Part shown: positions 25,717 to 35,946 of the stretch, one piece after another | Layout of the letters: each line of letters starts with the position of its first letter | How positions within the stretch are numbered: position 1 is the first letter of the stretch | NCBI GenBank assembly: GCA_016744775.1 | Contig: JADGDS010000001.1 | Location: forward strand, 491,642-555,641 | Direction of reading: 5' to 3' | Origin: Candidatus Marithrix sp. | GTDB taxonomy: Bacteria > Pseudomonadota > Gammaproteobacteria > Beggiatoales > Beggiatoaceae | DNA: 64,000 bases | Made by a program: the position numbers and the translations under genes | Notes under the pieces: generated by a model | The model's input: only the letters and a program-made list of their open reading frames with translations | The model's database searches: none | What the model was told of the DNA's origin: nothing

Positions 25717-26874
25717 ATGATCCGAATTCACGCATTAAAATTAGTATTTATTTTTTCTTGTTATCTGATTGATACTCCAGTTGTATATGCAAAATGTAAT
25801 TTTAAATATCTAACTAAAATTACTCCAGCTATATCAATAAAAGGCAAAACACAAAGAATAGCCACTGTTGCAGTTTCACCAGATGGCAATTATCTGCTGT
25901 CGGCGGGGAAAGATAAGATGATTTGGTTATGGGATATGCAAACTGGAAAACTTATCAGAACCTTTTTCGGGCATCGCGATATTATTAGTTCTGTTAATTT
26001 TTCATCAGATGGTAAATATGCCATTTCAGGCAGTCGTGATAGAACCATACGCTTATGGAATGTGAATACTGGTAAATTATTAAAAACTTATACTGGACAT
26101 TATGGTTTTGTAAGCTCAGTTCAGTTTTTTTCTTATGATCGTTATATTCTTTCAAGTGCTTATGATAAAACCATAGGCTTGTGGAATAAGCGTAGTAAAA
26201 AAATGATATATAAATTCAAAAAAGGTAGTTGGGTATTATCCTTAGATATTTCTCCAGATGAACGTTTTATGATTGCTGGTAATCGAGATCGAAAAATGCG
26301 TTTATGGAATTTAAAAACGGCTAAGGTTCAACGTACCTTTAAAGCCTATTCTTATTTCATTTCTGTAGCCTTTTCTCCTAACGGCAAATATATTGTTTCT
26401 GGGCATTCAAATCGTAGCGTCAGATTGTGGAATGTTAAAACTGGCAAAATGTTACATAATTTTCATGGACATCAAGATTCGGTTTTTTCAGTAGATATTT
26501 CTCCTGACAATAGTAAGATTGTTTCTGGTAGTTGGGATACTACAGTGCGTTTGTGGGATCTTAAAAGTCGTAGATTGTTAAAAATTTTTAGAGGGCATGT
26601 GGGCGATGTTTATTCTGTTAAGTTTAGTTCAGATGGAAAACGGATTATTTCCGCTGGAGATGATGGAATATTTATATGGAATACTATAACTGGTTCTCAA
26701 ATTGCTCATTTGATAGTCTTTAAAGATGGTGAATGGATCACAGTCACTTCTAATGGAGCTTTTACGGCTTCTAGCAAAGGAACAAAAAATATTTTAATAG
26801 GCAATCGTCCAGTACGTAATGATAATTATTATCATTGTTCTGAAATAGTAAAAAAAGCACTTACTGAGGAATGA
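25717..26874 (+). CDS. Secreted WD40-repeat protein
   Basis: A 385-residue protein with an N-terminal signal (..YLIDTPVVYA/KCNFKY). About seven WD40 blades follow, each ending in a (L/I)W-x-x-x-T/S-(G/K) turn such as RLWNVNTGKLLKTYTGH and RLWDLKSRRLLKIFRGH, so it forms a complete seven-blade propeller. A C-terminal tail of about 50 residues contains one cysteine. Bacterial WD40 proteins are usually cytoplasmic; this one appears to be exported. It lies 10 bases before a TonB receptor gene and is probably co-transcribed with it. The role may be in ligand capture or protein scaffolding. Confidence 0.8.
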   Translation: MIRIHALKLVFIFSCYLIDTPVVYAKCNFKYLTKITPAISIKGKTQRIATVAVSPDGNYLLSAGKDKMIWLWDMQTGKLIRTFFGHRDIISSVNFSSDGKYAISGSRDRTIRLWNVNTGKLLKTYTGHYGFVSSVQFFSYDRYILSSAYDKTIGLWNKRSKKMIYKFKKGSWVLSLDISPDERFMIAGNRDRKMRLWNLKTAKVQRTFKAYSYFISVAFSPNGKYIVSGHSNRSVRLWNVKTGKMLHNFHGHQDSVFSVDISPDNSKIVSGSWDTTVRLWDLKSRRLLKIFRGHVGDVYSVKFSSDGKRIISAGDDGIFIWNTITGSQIAHLIVFKDGEWITVTSNGAFTASSKGTKNILIGNRPVRNDNYYHCSEIVKKALTEE

Positions 26875-26884
26875 ATGTCAAATT

Positions 26885-28903
26885 ATGAAAATAAGTCATA
26901 TATTAATAGTAGTTATAAATTTAATTATTTATTCTAATCGTTCTGCTGCATGTAATGCTAGTTATGATAATGAATTAGGTTGGTTGCAAGAAGTTGAAGT
27001 AGCCTCTGGATATAATGAACCATTAACAGAAGTACCTGTACCGGTAACAGTGATTAATAGTAAAATGATAACAAATATTGGTGCAAAAACTCTGAAGGAT
27101 GTGTTAGTAACTTATGTGCCCGGTATTACTTTTGTGCAAGATCAAAATGAAGTCAATGTTGCTGGGAGAGGGGTTTACGGTTCTTCACAACAAAAGATGT
27201 TAGTTTTATTAAATGGTCATCGTCTTAATTCACGCGCCTACTCAATGGCTAATCCAGATTATAGTATCAGTTTAGATAAAGTAAAATGTATTGAAGTGCT
27301 TAGAGCGCCGGGATCATCTTTATATGGTAATGTTGCTTTAAGCGCGGTTATTAATATTGTCACTAAAAAAGGTAGTGATGTTAATGGGGTGCAATTTAGT
27401 GCTGGCTTTGGTAATTATGGGCAAAAAAAATTCAGTTTTCTTCTAGGCGAAGAGTTTGAAAATGATGATAGTGATTTGCTTTTATGGGGTAATTGGTATC
27501 AGAGTGATGGAGAACAAAAGGATTCTGCTATTTTAGATGGATTTAAAGATGGCGGAGCTTATGATGTTGGTATTAATTTAAAATTAGCTAATTTTAATTT
27601 CTTAGCAACTCAACGCTATGCTAAATATATAGAACCATTTTCAGGTGGAGGAAAAACTGGTGAAGTTTATAATTATGATGATTACAATGAATTACATGGA
27701 ACTGGACCCGGTTTAGGATCAAAATCATCACATATAGGTATAGATTATAATAATGACTATTTCAAATTACAACTTTATTATGATGAAAATGATGTGAACG
27801 GACATACAATCATAAATCCACAATTACAAAAACATACCTTAGCAGCTTGGTCAGAACGTTCTTCAGGAATTATTGCACAAATAAATAAATCATATAATAT
27901 ATTGGGTAAAGAAGGTACATGGATGATAGGTATTCAAGAAGATAGAATGGAATTATATGATAGTGAGCTTGTTAGTGGAATTGGAGGTGGATGGTTTCCA
28001 ACAACACGTCCATTATTAGAAGCTGGAAAAGAAAACATATCTTCTGTATTTACTCAAATAAAACATAAATTTAGTGAACAATTAATAGGTAATTTTGGAG
28101 TACGCTTTGATAAAAAACAGCGTTATAAAGATAATGATCTAAATGCAATCTCTCCTCGCTTAGCCTTGGTATATATACCAAATAATAATTTTGATATAAA
28201 ATTATCTTATTCAAAAGCCTTTGTAGATGCACCATATTGGTATAGATATAATATACTAGCTAGTTATAACGGCGCACAATCTTTACAGCCAGAACATATG
28301 GAATCTTATCAATTTACACCTTCTTTGAAATTCGCTGGTGGCAAAGTTCTAACTCGTTTAAATCTATTTTATAATAAATTCACAGATTTTATTTGGAGAA
28401 ATAATGATGCTGTTGCTAATGAAGCTATATATCAAAATGCTGGATTTTTAAAAGTGTGGGGTATAGAAAATGAGACTCGTTATCAAGAAAGATATTATAA
28501 TATAGCATTTAATTTTACTTACCAAGCTGCTCATGAAGCTAAAAATTATAGTACATTGGATAAAAAAATTGCAAATATCCCAAATTGGACAGCGAATTTA
28601 GTCTTTAATATTAATCCATTAAAATTAACTAATTTCAATCAAGATAGTTTTTCTTCTGATTTATGGTTTAATTTTACAGCAAGATATATTGGTGAACAAT
28701 TCTCATCAAAAGATAATCAAGTTGATGATGTGTTATTATTTAATAGCGGCTTTCGTTGGCAATGGCAAGATATATTTTTAGATGCACGAGTCTATAATTT
28801 ATTAGATGAAGATTATTATCAAGGTGGAAGTGTGATACATCCATATCCTCAAGCCGGGCGGTGGTTTATGTTTACTGTTGGCTATCAGGGGGAATTTTTA
28901 TGA
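26885..28903 (+). CDS. TonB-dependent outer-membrane receptor
   Basis: A 672-residue receptor. After the signal (..YSNRSAA/CNASY) the plug domain runs to about residue 160 (VPVPVTVINSKMI, DVLVTYVPGITFV, VLLNGHRLNSRAYSMANPDY, EVLRAPGSSLYGNVALSAVI). The 22-stranded barrel follows and ends with MFTVGYQGEFL, with the C-terminal aromatic pattern used by BAM. A TonB box is not obvious at the N-terminus. Its substrate is not recognisable. The upstream secreted WD40 gene may supply an accessory. A REP element follows immediately. Confidence 0.9.
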   Translation: MKISHILIVVINLIIYSNRSAACNASYDNELGWLQEVEVASGYNEPLTEVPVPVTVINSKMITNIGAKTLKDVLVTYVPGITFVQDQNEVNVAGRGVYGSSQQKMLVLLNGHRLNSRAYSMANPDYSISLDKVKCIEVLRAPGSSLYGNVALSAVINIVTKKGSDVNGVQFSAGFGNYGQKKFSFLLGEEFENDDSDLLLWGNWYQSDGEQKDSAILDGFKDGGAYDVGINLKLANFNFLATQRYAKYIEPFSGGGKTGEVYNYDDYNELHGTGPGLGSKSSHIGIDYNNDYFKLQLYYDENDVNGHTIINPQLQKHTLAAWSERSSGIIAQINKSYNILGKEGTWMIGIQEDRMELYDSELVSGIGGGWFPTTRPLLEAGKENISSVFTQIKHKFSEQLIGNFGVRFDKKQRYKDNDLNAISPRLALVYIPNNNFDIKLSYSKAFVDAPYWYRYNILASYNGAQSLQPEHMESYQFTPSLKFAGGKVLTRLNLFYNKFTDFIWRNNDAVANEAIYQNAGFLKVWGIENETRYQERYYNIAFNFTYQAAHEAKNYSTLDKKIANIPNWTANLVFNINPLKLTNFNQDSFSSDLWFNFTARYIGEQFSSKDNQVDDVLLFNSGFRWQWQDIFLDARVYNLLDEDYYQGGSVIHPYPQAGRWFMFTVGYQGEFL

Positions 28904-28922
28904 TATTTAACGAATGAGTGGC

Positions 28923-28968
28923 ATGGTGGGTTTAGCTATCGCTGACTTCGTATCGCTAAACCCACCAT
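28923..28968. repeat. REP palindrome before the REP transposase
   Basis: Arms ATGGTGGGTTTAGC and GCTAAACCCACCAT, with TATCGC repeats inside, between the receptor gene and the REP-associated transposase. The same GGTGGGTTT core recurs after the transposase gene. Confidence 0.85.
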
Positions 28969-28993
28969 TTAGTACATAAGGATAAAATAAATT

Positions 28994-29530
28994 ATGTCCA
29001 ATTATCCTCGTTTTCGTATTGAAGCCGGATGTTATTTTTTTACTGTTGTTGTTGCTAATCGGCAATCTAATTTATTGGTTGAAAATATCCAATATTTACG
29101 ACAAGCTTTTCGTGAAGTGATGATAGCGCATCCTTTTAATATTGATGCTATTGTTATTTTACCTGATCATCTCCATTGCATTTTCACTTTACCAATTAAT
29201 GATGACAATTACTCAATGCGTTGGCGACAAATTAAATCAGCATTTTCTCGTAAATTACCATCTATCGAACCACGTTCTGCCAGTCGTATAAAACATGGTG
29301 AACGAGGTATTTGGCAGCGACGTTTTTGGGAACATGTGATTCGTGATGAACAAGATTATTGTCAACATGTGGATTATATCCATTATAATCCTGTAAAACA
29401 TGGTTATGCTCAACAGGTTAGAGATTGGAAATATTCATCTTTTCACCGTGCTGTTAGTTGTGGAATTTATCCATACAATTGGGGTGGTGAAGGAATTAAT
29501 GAAAAAATTAATGGTGAATATTTGGAATAA
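28994..29530 (+). CDS. REP-associated tyrosine transposase (RAYT)
   Basis: A 178-residue Y1 transposase of the IS200-like REP-associated family. It has the HUH-type motif PDHLHCIF (H59, H61), the segment [19 protein letters not shown] and the C-terminal [15 protein letters not shown], whose Tyr128 is the best candidate for the catalytic tyrosine. The TnpA_REP family is the only type I know with this ending. REP palindromes with a shared GGTGGGTTT core flank it on both sides, the expected arrangement for a RAYT that acts on its own REPs. The reading frame is intact. Confidence 0.93.
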   Translation: MSNYPRFRIEAGCYFFTVVVANRQSNLLVENIQYLRQAFREVMIAHPFNIDAIVILPDHLHCIFTLPINDDNYSMRWRQIKSAFSRKLPSIEPRSASRIKHGERGIWQRRFWEHVIRDEQDYCQHVDYIHYNPVKHGYAQQVRDWKYSSFHRAVSCGIYPYNWGGEGINEKINGEYLE

Positions 29531-29540
29531 GCAAGAGTAG

Positions 29541-29639
29541 TATGGTGGGTTTTGTGGCATGGTGGGTTTCGCTATCGCTCTACCCACCCTACGCTTGTAA
29601 GTTTTGTAGGGTGGGTAGAGCGATAGCGAAACCCACCAT
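29541..29639. repeat. Large REP/BIME palindrome after the transposase
   Basis: Two perfect 34-base arms (29559-29592 and 29606-29639) around a 13-base loop, with a further half-copy at 29541-29558. Each arm carries the GGTGGGTTT and CCCACCCTA cores. With the element at 28923-28968 it makes a pair bracketing the RAYT gene. The znuC-like coding region begins 26 bases later. Confidence 0.9.
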
Positions 29640-29664
29640 TTCGACGTTACGGTTTTTTTGTTTT

Positions 29665-30354
29665 ATGTTTTCTAATAACATATTAGTTAAAGTACAGAAT
29701 ATTTCTGTAAAAATTCAAGGAAATGATATTTTAGATAATATTTCTCTTGATGTTGAACGTGGTAGAATTGTTACTCTAATTGGTCCAAATGGTGCCGGTA
29801 AATCGACGCTGGTTCGGATCGTTTTAGGTTTAGTAAAGCCAAATTATGGTAGTGTATTTCGGCAAACAGGAATACGTATTGGTTATATGCCGCAGAATTT
29901 GAGCATTGATCCGATTTTGCCTATCACTGTAATAGGTTTTCTGCGTTTAAGCAGGGTTAAAACTGATATTCAGCAAGTGGTTGCTGAGGTAGGAATTAGT
30001 CATTTGTTAGATCGTCCAATTCAAAAAATTTCTGGTGGCGAAATGCAACGGGTATTATTAGCACGCGCTTTGTTACGTGAACCAGATTTGTTAGTATTAG
30101 ATGAGCCAATTCAAGGGGTTGATATTACTGGGCAATCTGAATTATATGAATTAATTAGTAAAATTCGTCAGGAACGGGGTTGTGGAATTTTAATGGTTTC
30201 ACATGATTTACATTTGGTAATGGCGGCTACTGATTATGTAGTTTGTTTAAATAAACATCTTTGTTGTTCTGGGCATCCAGAGGCTGTTACTAAGGATCCT
30301 GCTTATTTAAAATTATTTGGTACAGCTATTTATACACATAAACATAAGAGTTAA
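29665..30354 (+). CDS. znuC: Zinc/manganese ABC transporter ATP-binding protein
   Basis: A 229-residue ATPase of the ZnuC type. ATG 29665 ([18 protein letters not shown]) is chosen; an open frame reaches back into the REP element to 29542 but encodes only REP-derived sequence. Walker [10 protein letters not shown] is at 40-48, the signature ISGGEMQR at 122-129 and Walker B LLVLDEP at 142-148. The znuB gene starts 2 bases after its stop, so the two form an operon. The periplasmic binding protein znuA and the regulator zur are not in the window. Confidence 0.9.
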   Translation: MFSNNILVKVQNISVKIQGNDILDNISLDVERGRIVTLIGPNGAGKSTLVRIVLGLVKPNYGSVFRQTGIRIGYMPQNLSIDPILPITVIGFLRLSRVKTDIQQVVAEVGISHLLDRPIQKISGGEMQRVLLARALLREPDLLVLDEPIQGVDITGQSELYELISKIRQERGCGILMVSHDLHLVMAATDYVVCLNKHLCCSGHPEAVTKDPAYLKLFGTAIYTHKHKS

Positions 30355-30356
30355 TT

Positions 30357-31142
30357 ATGGATGATTTTTTGTGGCGAGCCTTGTTAGCTGGTGTAGGTAT
30401 CGCCTTGATTGCTGGACCATTAGGTTGTTTTATTGTTTGGCGACGTATGGCTTATTTTGGTGATACTTTAGCCCATTCTGCTTTATTAGGAATCGCGCTT
30501 GGGTTCTTAATTAATCTGAATTTAATGTTCAGCACTTTAATCGTTTGTGTGGTGATTGCTTTGTTATTAGTGATATTAAAATCACAAAAAGGCTTAGCAA
30601 ATGATACTTTATTAGGAATTTTAGCACATAGCACTTTATCTTTGGGCTTAGTAGCATTAGCATTTTTACAAAACGATGGTTTAAGGATTGATTTATATGG
30701 TTATTTATTTGGTGACTTGTTAGCTGTAACACGTTCAGATTTATATTGGATTTATGGTGGTGGTAGTCTTATATTACTTGGCTTGATCAGAGTTTGGCAA
30801 TCTTTGTTATCAATCACTTTGCATGAAGAATTAGCTCAAGTAGAAGCTGTACCTGTTGTTTGGATTCATTTGTTATTTATGTTAATGGTTGCTTTAGTAA
30901 TAGCAATTGCTATGAAGATAGTAGGTATTTTATTGATAACATCATTATTAATTATTCCAGCGGCTGCTGCTCGTAATTTTGCTCGTACTCCTGAGCAAAT
31001 GGCATTTTTAGCTAGTTTAATTGGTAGTTTAGCAGTTGTAGTGGGTTTATATATGTCATGGCACTGGGATATTCCTACAGGTCCATCAGTTGTGTTGGCG
31101 GCTAGTTGCTTGTTTATTTTGAGTTTAATTCGCGCAAGATAA
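30357..31142 (+). CDS. znuB: Zinc ABC transporter permease
   Basis: A 261-residue membrane protein with about eight hydrophobic segments, homologous to ZnuB/MntB-type permeases. The family segment MAYFGDTLAHSALLGIALGFL is near residues 31-51, and ALVIAIAMKIVGILLITSLLIIPAAAARNFARTP near 177-210 forms the ATPase-contacting loop. It lies immediately after the ATPase gene. Zinc or manganese is the likely substrate. A strong palindrome follows the stop codon. Confidence 0.93.
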   Translation: MDDFLWRALLAGVGIALIAGPLGCFIVWRRMAYFGDTLAHSALLGIALGFLINLNLMFSTLIVCVVIALLLVILKSQKGLANDTLLGILAHSTLSLGLVALAFLQNDGLRIDLYGYLFGDLLAVTRSDLYWIYGGGSLILLGLIRVWQSLLSITLHEELAQVEAVPVVWIHLLFMLMVALVIAIAMKIVGILLITSLLIIPAAAARNFARTPEQMAFLASLIGSLAVVVGLYMSWHWDIPTGPSVVLAASCLFILSLIRAR

Positions 31143-31158
31143 GGATAATGTAGGAACG

Positions 31159-31212
31159 GAGTTCAAAGCGCAGCTTTGTTTGGCTATTTACAAAGCTGCG
31201 CTTTGAACTCCA
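31159..31212. terminator. GGAGTTCAAAGC palindrome, copy 2, between convergent genes
   Basis: Perfect 22-base arms opening with GGAGTTCAAAGC and closing with GCTTTGAACTCC, loop of 10 bases. The core matches the palindrome at 10280-10306. It lies between the ends of znuB and the AAA/DUF4143 gene and could stop transcription from both. Confidence 0.75.
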
Positions 31213-31225
31213 AATATTAAGGATT

Positions 31226-32578
31226 TTATTGATTAGTTTGCTTTAGTTTTCCTAATTCATAGGTATAAACTGCGCTAGGCTTAAACTTTACTGTAACATC
31301 ATCAATAATACGCTCATCAGAAATAGTTTTAGTTGTAACAAGGGCATTATTCAAGTTATTCTTCTTTGTATATTCTATAAGGCTTTTCAATTTCCTTGAA
31401 TCAGAATATGGAAGATCTGACCATTTCACTTCGACACACCAAACTGGTTTCTGTTCAGCTATATCTAAACAAACAATATCAACTTCGCCGCTTTTCCATC
31501 TGGCATAATGCAAATTATCTATATTCTGACTATCAAACCATTGACTAAAAATAGCTGTCTCAGTTAAGCTTCCCATGGCTTCATGATCAGCCGAAATCGG
31601 ACCAAATAAAGCTGCTCGTATTGACGGATTTGTTAAGTAAACTTTAAAAGATGTTGCTCTTTTAAATCTTCTTGATGTTAAATCTATACGGTTTACTACT
31701 TTTATTAAAAATGCCGCTTCTAAATATTCAATATATTTTTTAATAGTATTTTTAGATACACCAGAAGATTTTGCTAAAGATTCTAATGTAATCTCATTAC
31801 CAGTGTTATAGGCAATAGTAGTAAATAACTTGTTTAATTCTTGAACATCACTTATTCCATAAAGACTAGGTAAATCTCTTAATAACACTTTATCAATTAT
31901 GTCACTTTTTATATACCTAGAACTATCATCTCGTATTAGACTGGAAAATACCGCTTCAGGATAGCCTCCATAATTCAAATAATTAATAAATTCACTATTT
32001 AATTTATTAATATCCTTAGCGTCAGCAGAAATAAAATATATATATTCAGCAAAAGTTAATGGAGGTAAAAGAAAATCGGTAAAACGTCCAGCACCAGATT
32101 CTCGACTTTTAAGTTTTAAAGATCCTGTAGCGATATATTTATAAGATGGATAAGAATCAACTAAAGACTTTAAATGAACTTCCCATTCTGACAAATATTG
32201 TATTTCATCAAATATTATAAAGAGTTTAGCATCTCTATCATGCTCAAACTCGGCTTGAAAAATATTTACGATCTTTTCCAAGGCAAGATCAGTATATATA
32301 GGTGTATCTATAGAAAGATATAAAATATTTGTTGGTGAAATACCTTCACTTAATAGCTTTTCTACTGCATGATAAACCATCACGGTTTTTCCAACGCGCC
32401 TTGGACCCATTAATACTACTGCTCTATTGATAGATGATTCTTTGATAAGACCATAAAATGAATCAAAATAAAAACGTTTTGGATAATTTTGATAGCGTTT
32501 TTCAATCTCAGAAGTTTTCCACCAAGGATTGTCAAAATAAAAACGGTTTAGAATTTCTGTTTGGGATATAGATAACAT
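31226..32578 (-). CDS. AAA_14/DUF4143 ATPase
   Basis: A 450-residue ATPase. The N-terminal AAA domain has Walker A GPRRVGKT at 58-65 and Walker B LFIIFDEIQYL near 119-128. The C-terminal half is DUF4143-like, ending with a restriction-endonuclease-like fold marker, EVDIVCLDIAEQKPVWCVEVKW near 372-393, as in other members. These proteins occur widely in bacteria and archaea, and their function is not established. They are frequent in mobile or accessory regions. Confidence 0.88.
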   Translation of the reverse strand: MLSISQTEILNRFYFDNPWWKTSEIEKRYQNYPKRFYFDSFYGLIKESSINRAVVLMGPRRVGKTVMVYHAVEKLLSEGISPTNILYLSIDTPIYTDLALEKIVNIFQAEFEHDRDAKLFIIFDEIQYLSEWEVHLKSLVDSYPSYKYIATGSLKLKSRESGAGRFTDFLLPPLTFAEYIYFISADAKDINKLNSEFINYLNYGGYPEAVFSSLIRDDSSRYIKSDIIDKVLLRDLPSLYGISDVQELNKLFTTIAYNTGNEITLESLAKSSGVSKNTIKKYIEYLEAAFLIKVVNRIDLTSRRFKRATSFKVYLTNPSIRAALFGPISADHEAMGSLTETAIFSQWFDSQNIDNLHYARWKSGEVDIVCLDIAEQKPVWCVEVKWSDLPYSDSRKLKSLIEYTKKNNLNNALVTTKTISDERIIDDVTVKFKPSAVYTYELGKLKQTNQ

Positions 32579-32671
32579 GAAAATAATAGAGGTTTTTAGA
32601 CCAAAATGAATAAATATTCTAGTATAATGTCCGAAAATAAAAATTTCTACTTCAATACTATTTAGTCAATC

Positions 32672-35600
32672 ATGCTACACATTCACACCAGTAATCGCCT
32701 AGAACACTTATCTTTAGCACTGGCTGAAGTTATTAAACATCCTCTATCAAATCCCTTTGCACAAGAAACTGTTGTTGTGCAAAGTCGAGGTATGGAAAGA
32801 TGGATTTCTATGGAATTAGCTCAACATTTAGGTGTTTGGGCTAATGGTTCATTTCCTTTCCCTAATCTGATGTTGTGGCGTTTATTTACGCGCTTTTCTG
32901 ATACTTCTCCATTTGATCCTACGGTTATGTTATGGAGTTTAATGGAAATTTTACCTAAATATTTGTCACAGCCAGAATTTGCTGAAGTTAAAGCTTATTT
33001 AGATGCTGATACACATCATATCAAACAATTTCAATTGGCTTGGCGTATCGCTGATATTTTTGATCAATATTTGGTTTATCGCCCAGAATGGATTGCCGCT
33101 TGGGAAGATTATGCTCAACCTGTAAAGTTACTTAAAAATTCACAGGCAGTTTGGCAAGCTATTTTATGGCGCGAATTAGTAGCCCGTCATGGTAACAAAC
33201 ATCGCGCTAATTTAAGAGGGCGTTTTTTTGAAAGTTTAAAGCATTCTGAGAATGTTTATAGATTACCACAAAGATTCTCAGTCTTTGGTATTCCAGCATT
33301 ACCGCCTTTTCATTTAGAAGTATTTGCAAAAGTTGCGCAGATTATTGATGTGCATATATTTTTATTAAATCCTTCTCAAGAATATTGGGGCGATATTGTC
33401 TCTGATAGAGATATTGCTCATAAATCAATAGAAGAACAAGAGCATTTGCAAAAAGGGCAAACCTTATTAGCTTCTATGGGTAAAATGGGGCGTGATTTTA
33501 TGGATATGTTAATTGACTATCCGGATGAACCACATGAATATTTTGAGGAACCTACTAAAAAGACTTTGTTACGTTGTATTCAATCTGATATATTACACTT
33601 ACATGACACTACAAAATATCCTCTTGATAATTCCATTCAGATTCATGTTTGTCATAGCCCTATGCGGCAAGTAGAAGTTTTACATGATCAATTGCTCGCG
33701 CTATTTCAAGAGAATCCATCTTTATTGCCTAAAGATGTTGTGGTAATGATGCCAGAGATTGAAACTTATGCCCCTTTCATTGAAGCAGTGTTCAATACAA
33801 TTCCAGATCAAGCTCAAAAAATACCTTTTAGTATTGCAGATCGTAGTTTACGCGCTGAATCTACTTTAGTAGATGCCTTTTTTGCGATTTTAGAATTAGG
33901 GCAAAGTCGTTTTTCAGTAACTCAAGTTTTAACCGTGTTAGAAACTGAAGCTATACAACAAAGATTTGATTTTGCAGCCTCAGATTTAGAACTTATTAGG
34001 CATTGGATTAAGCAAACAGAAATACGTTGGGGTATAGATAAACAACATAAAACCAATATGCAGTTACCAGCCTTTGAAGAAAATACATGGCGAGCTGGTT
34101 TAAAAAGATTATTGTTAGGTTATGCTTTACCAAGTGATTCTATGTTTGAAGGTATTTTACCATTTAATGATATTGAAGGAGATGATGCTCTTATATTAGG
34201 TAAACTAGTTGCGGTAATTGATAAATTATTTGACTTAGTTCAAACTTTAAAACAAGAACGTAGTATTGATAAATGGGTAAAATTTCTAATGCAAATGTTA
34301 GAAGACTTTCTTCATACTACTGGCGATAATGAGACGCAAGCACAATATATACGCAATTTATTCAATAAATTACTTGAAAATTCCAAGCTGGCACAATTTG
34401 AACAAGCAATCAATTTTGATGTAATACGATCTTATTTACAATACTATTTAACTAGTGAACCTCAACCGATATACTTTATGACAGGAGGAGTTTCATTTTG
34501 TACATTATCGCATAATCAACGAATACCATTTAAAGTTGTCTGCCTATTAGGAATGGATGATCAAGCTTATCCACGCCCCAATCCGCGTCTAGGCTTTGAT
34601 TTAATAGCCAAACATCCGCGCAAAGGAGATCGTTCACGCCGTCAAAATGATCGCTATTTATTCTTAGAAGCACTATTATCAGCGCGTGATTATTTCTATA
34701 TTAGCTATGTTGGAAGAAGCATTCATGATGATGCCATGATGCCACCATCAGTATTAGTAAGTGAATTATTAGAAAGTATAGAAAATGGAGAAAAATTAGT
34801 AACAGAACATCCATTACAAGCTTTTAGCCCTCGTTATTTCAATAAAAGAGACAACAAATTATTTAGTTTTTCCACATCATATTGTGAGGCTAGCAAGGCA
34901 TTAATGAAACAAGCTCGAAGCTATGAAAAGTTCATCAGCCACGATTTACCTGAACCTGAAATAGCGACATGTAAAAGCATTAATTTAGAACGTTTTAGCA
35001 ATTTTTTCAGACATCCAACCGAATTTTTATTAAGACAACGCTTAGGAATTGGATTAAAAAACCAAAAAAATCTCCTAAACGAAACTGAACCATTTGAAAT
35101 GCAAGGTTTAGATCATTACCAGCTCAGTAATATTTTAGTAGAAAAAAGTTTAGCCGGAGTAGATTTAGAACAATATAAAATCATAGCCAAAGCCAGCGGG
35201 CAATTACCACATGGTAAAATTGGAGAACATGTTTATAATCAAGTAGTAGAACAAATAAAACCCTTTGTGGAATCAGTGCAAGCGGCACTAAATCAAGATA
35301 AAAGGCAAGCGATAAAGCTAAATTTAAAACTAAGCCATTTAGAATTGACAGGATATTTAGGCAAACTCTGGCGTTACAACTTAATACATTATCGTTATGC
35401 AGAACTAAAAGCAAAAGATCATATTCAAATATGGATTCACCATTTAATATTAAACGCAATAAGTAGCAAAAACTTACCGCGTAATAGTATATTAATAGGC
35501 AAAAATGGAAGATGGGATTATGAAAAAATACATAGAAAAAAAGCTCTAAAAATTTTAAATGACTTAAGTCAAAATTATTGGCAAGGCTTAATAGAACCAT

Positions 35601-35842
35601 TACATTTTTTTCCAGAAACCTCTTTAAAATTTGTAGAATATTTAAAAAAAGAAGGCAATGAAGAAAAAGCCCTTGAAGAAGCAAAAAAACAATGGTTAGG
35701 CAGCGACTTCAAACGAGGCGAAGCTAAAGATGAATATCATCAATTATGTTTCGGAAAAGGCGATATGCCATTGGAACAATTTGAAAGGTTAGCGAAACAA
35801 TTTTTTGAACCTTTGTTGGAATATGCTAGTTTTCAACAGTAG
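32672..35842 (+). CDS. recC: Exodeoxyribonuclease V gamma subunit
   Basis: A 1056-residue RecC, slightly shorter than the 1122-residue E. coli protein. The N-terminal VVQSRGMERWISMELAQHLGVWANG motif and the central PFKVVCLLGMDDQAYPR and FDLIAKHPRKGDRSRRQNDRYLFLEALLSARDYFYISYVGRS motifs are diagnostic. RecC recognises Chi and guides the RecBCD helicase-nuclease in double-strand-break repair. recB and recD, which normally follow, are not in the window: two coiled-coil genes occupy the downstream place. Confidence 0.95.
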   Translation: MLHIHTSNRLEHLSLALAEVIKHPLSNPFAQETVVVQSRGMERWISMELAQHLGVWANGSFPFPNLMLWRLFTRFSDTSPFDPTVMLWSLMEILPKYLSQPEFAEVKAYLDADTHHIKQFQLAWRIADIFDQYLVYRPEWIAAWEDYAQPVKLLKNSQAVWQAILWRELVARHGNKHRANLRGRFFESLKHSENVYRLPQRFSVFGIPALPPFHLEVFAKVAQIIDVHIFLLNPSQEYWGDIVSDRDIAHKSIEEQEHLQKGQTLLASMGKMGRDFMDMLIDYPDEPHEYFEEPTKKTLLRCIQSDILHLHDTTKYPLDNSIQIHVCHSPMRQVEVLHDQLLALFQENPSLLPKDVVVMMPEIETYAPFIEAVFNTIPDQAQKIPFSIADRSLRAESTLVDAFFAILELGQSRFSVTQVLTVLETEAIQQRFDFAASDLELIRHWIKQTEIRWGIDKQHKTNMQLPAFEENTWRAGLKRLLLGYALPSDSMFEGILPFNDIEGDDALILGKLVAVIDKLFDLVQTLKQERSIDKWVKFLMQMLEDFLHTTGDNETQAQYIRNLFNKLLENSKLAQFEQAINFDVIRSYLQYYLTSEPQPIYFMTGGVSFCTLSHNQRIPFKVVCLLGMDDQAYPRPNPRLGFDLIAKHPRKGDRSRRQNDRYLFLEALLSARDYFYISYVGRSIHDDAMMPPSVLVSELLESIENGEKLVTEHPLQAFSPRYFNKRDNKLFSFSTSYCEASKALMKQARSYEKFISHDLPEPEIATCKSINLERFSNFFRHPTEFLLRQRLGIGLKNQKNLLNETEPFEMQGLDHYQLSNILVEKSLAGVDLEQYKIIAKASGQLPHGKIGEHVYNQVVEQIKPFVESVQAALNQDKRQAIKLNLKLSHLELTGYLGKLWRYNLIHYRYAELKAKDHIQIWIHHLILNAISSKNLPRNSILIGKNGRWDYEKIHRKKALKILNDLSQNYWQGLIEPLHFFPETSLKFVEYLKKEGNEEKALEEAKKQWLGSDFKRGEAKDEYHQLCFGKGDMPLEQFERLAKQFFEPLLEYASFQQ

Positions 35843-35946
35843 GGTTATTATTTATATAATATCTCCCAAAATAATGACAATTATGATATAATAATACTTA
35901 TCATTTTATTAAGTTCAAAACATTTTTGTCATGGGAAGCTCATAAT

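Noticed and set aside
29542..29664. Upstream extension of the znuC reading frame
   Set aside because: It translates the REP palindrome, which is not part of any ABC ATPase. The ATG at 29665 gives the standard protein.
35181..35684. A 167-codon frame on the minus strand inside recC
   Set aside because: It is antisense to a well-supported gene, has Phe/Leu-rich composition typical of AT-rich shadows and no start signal.
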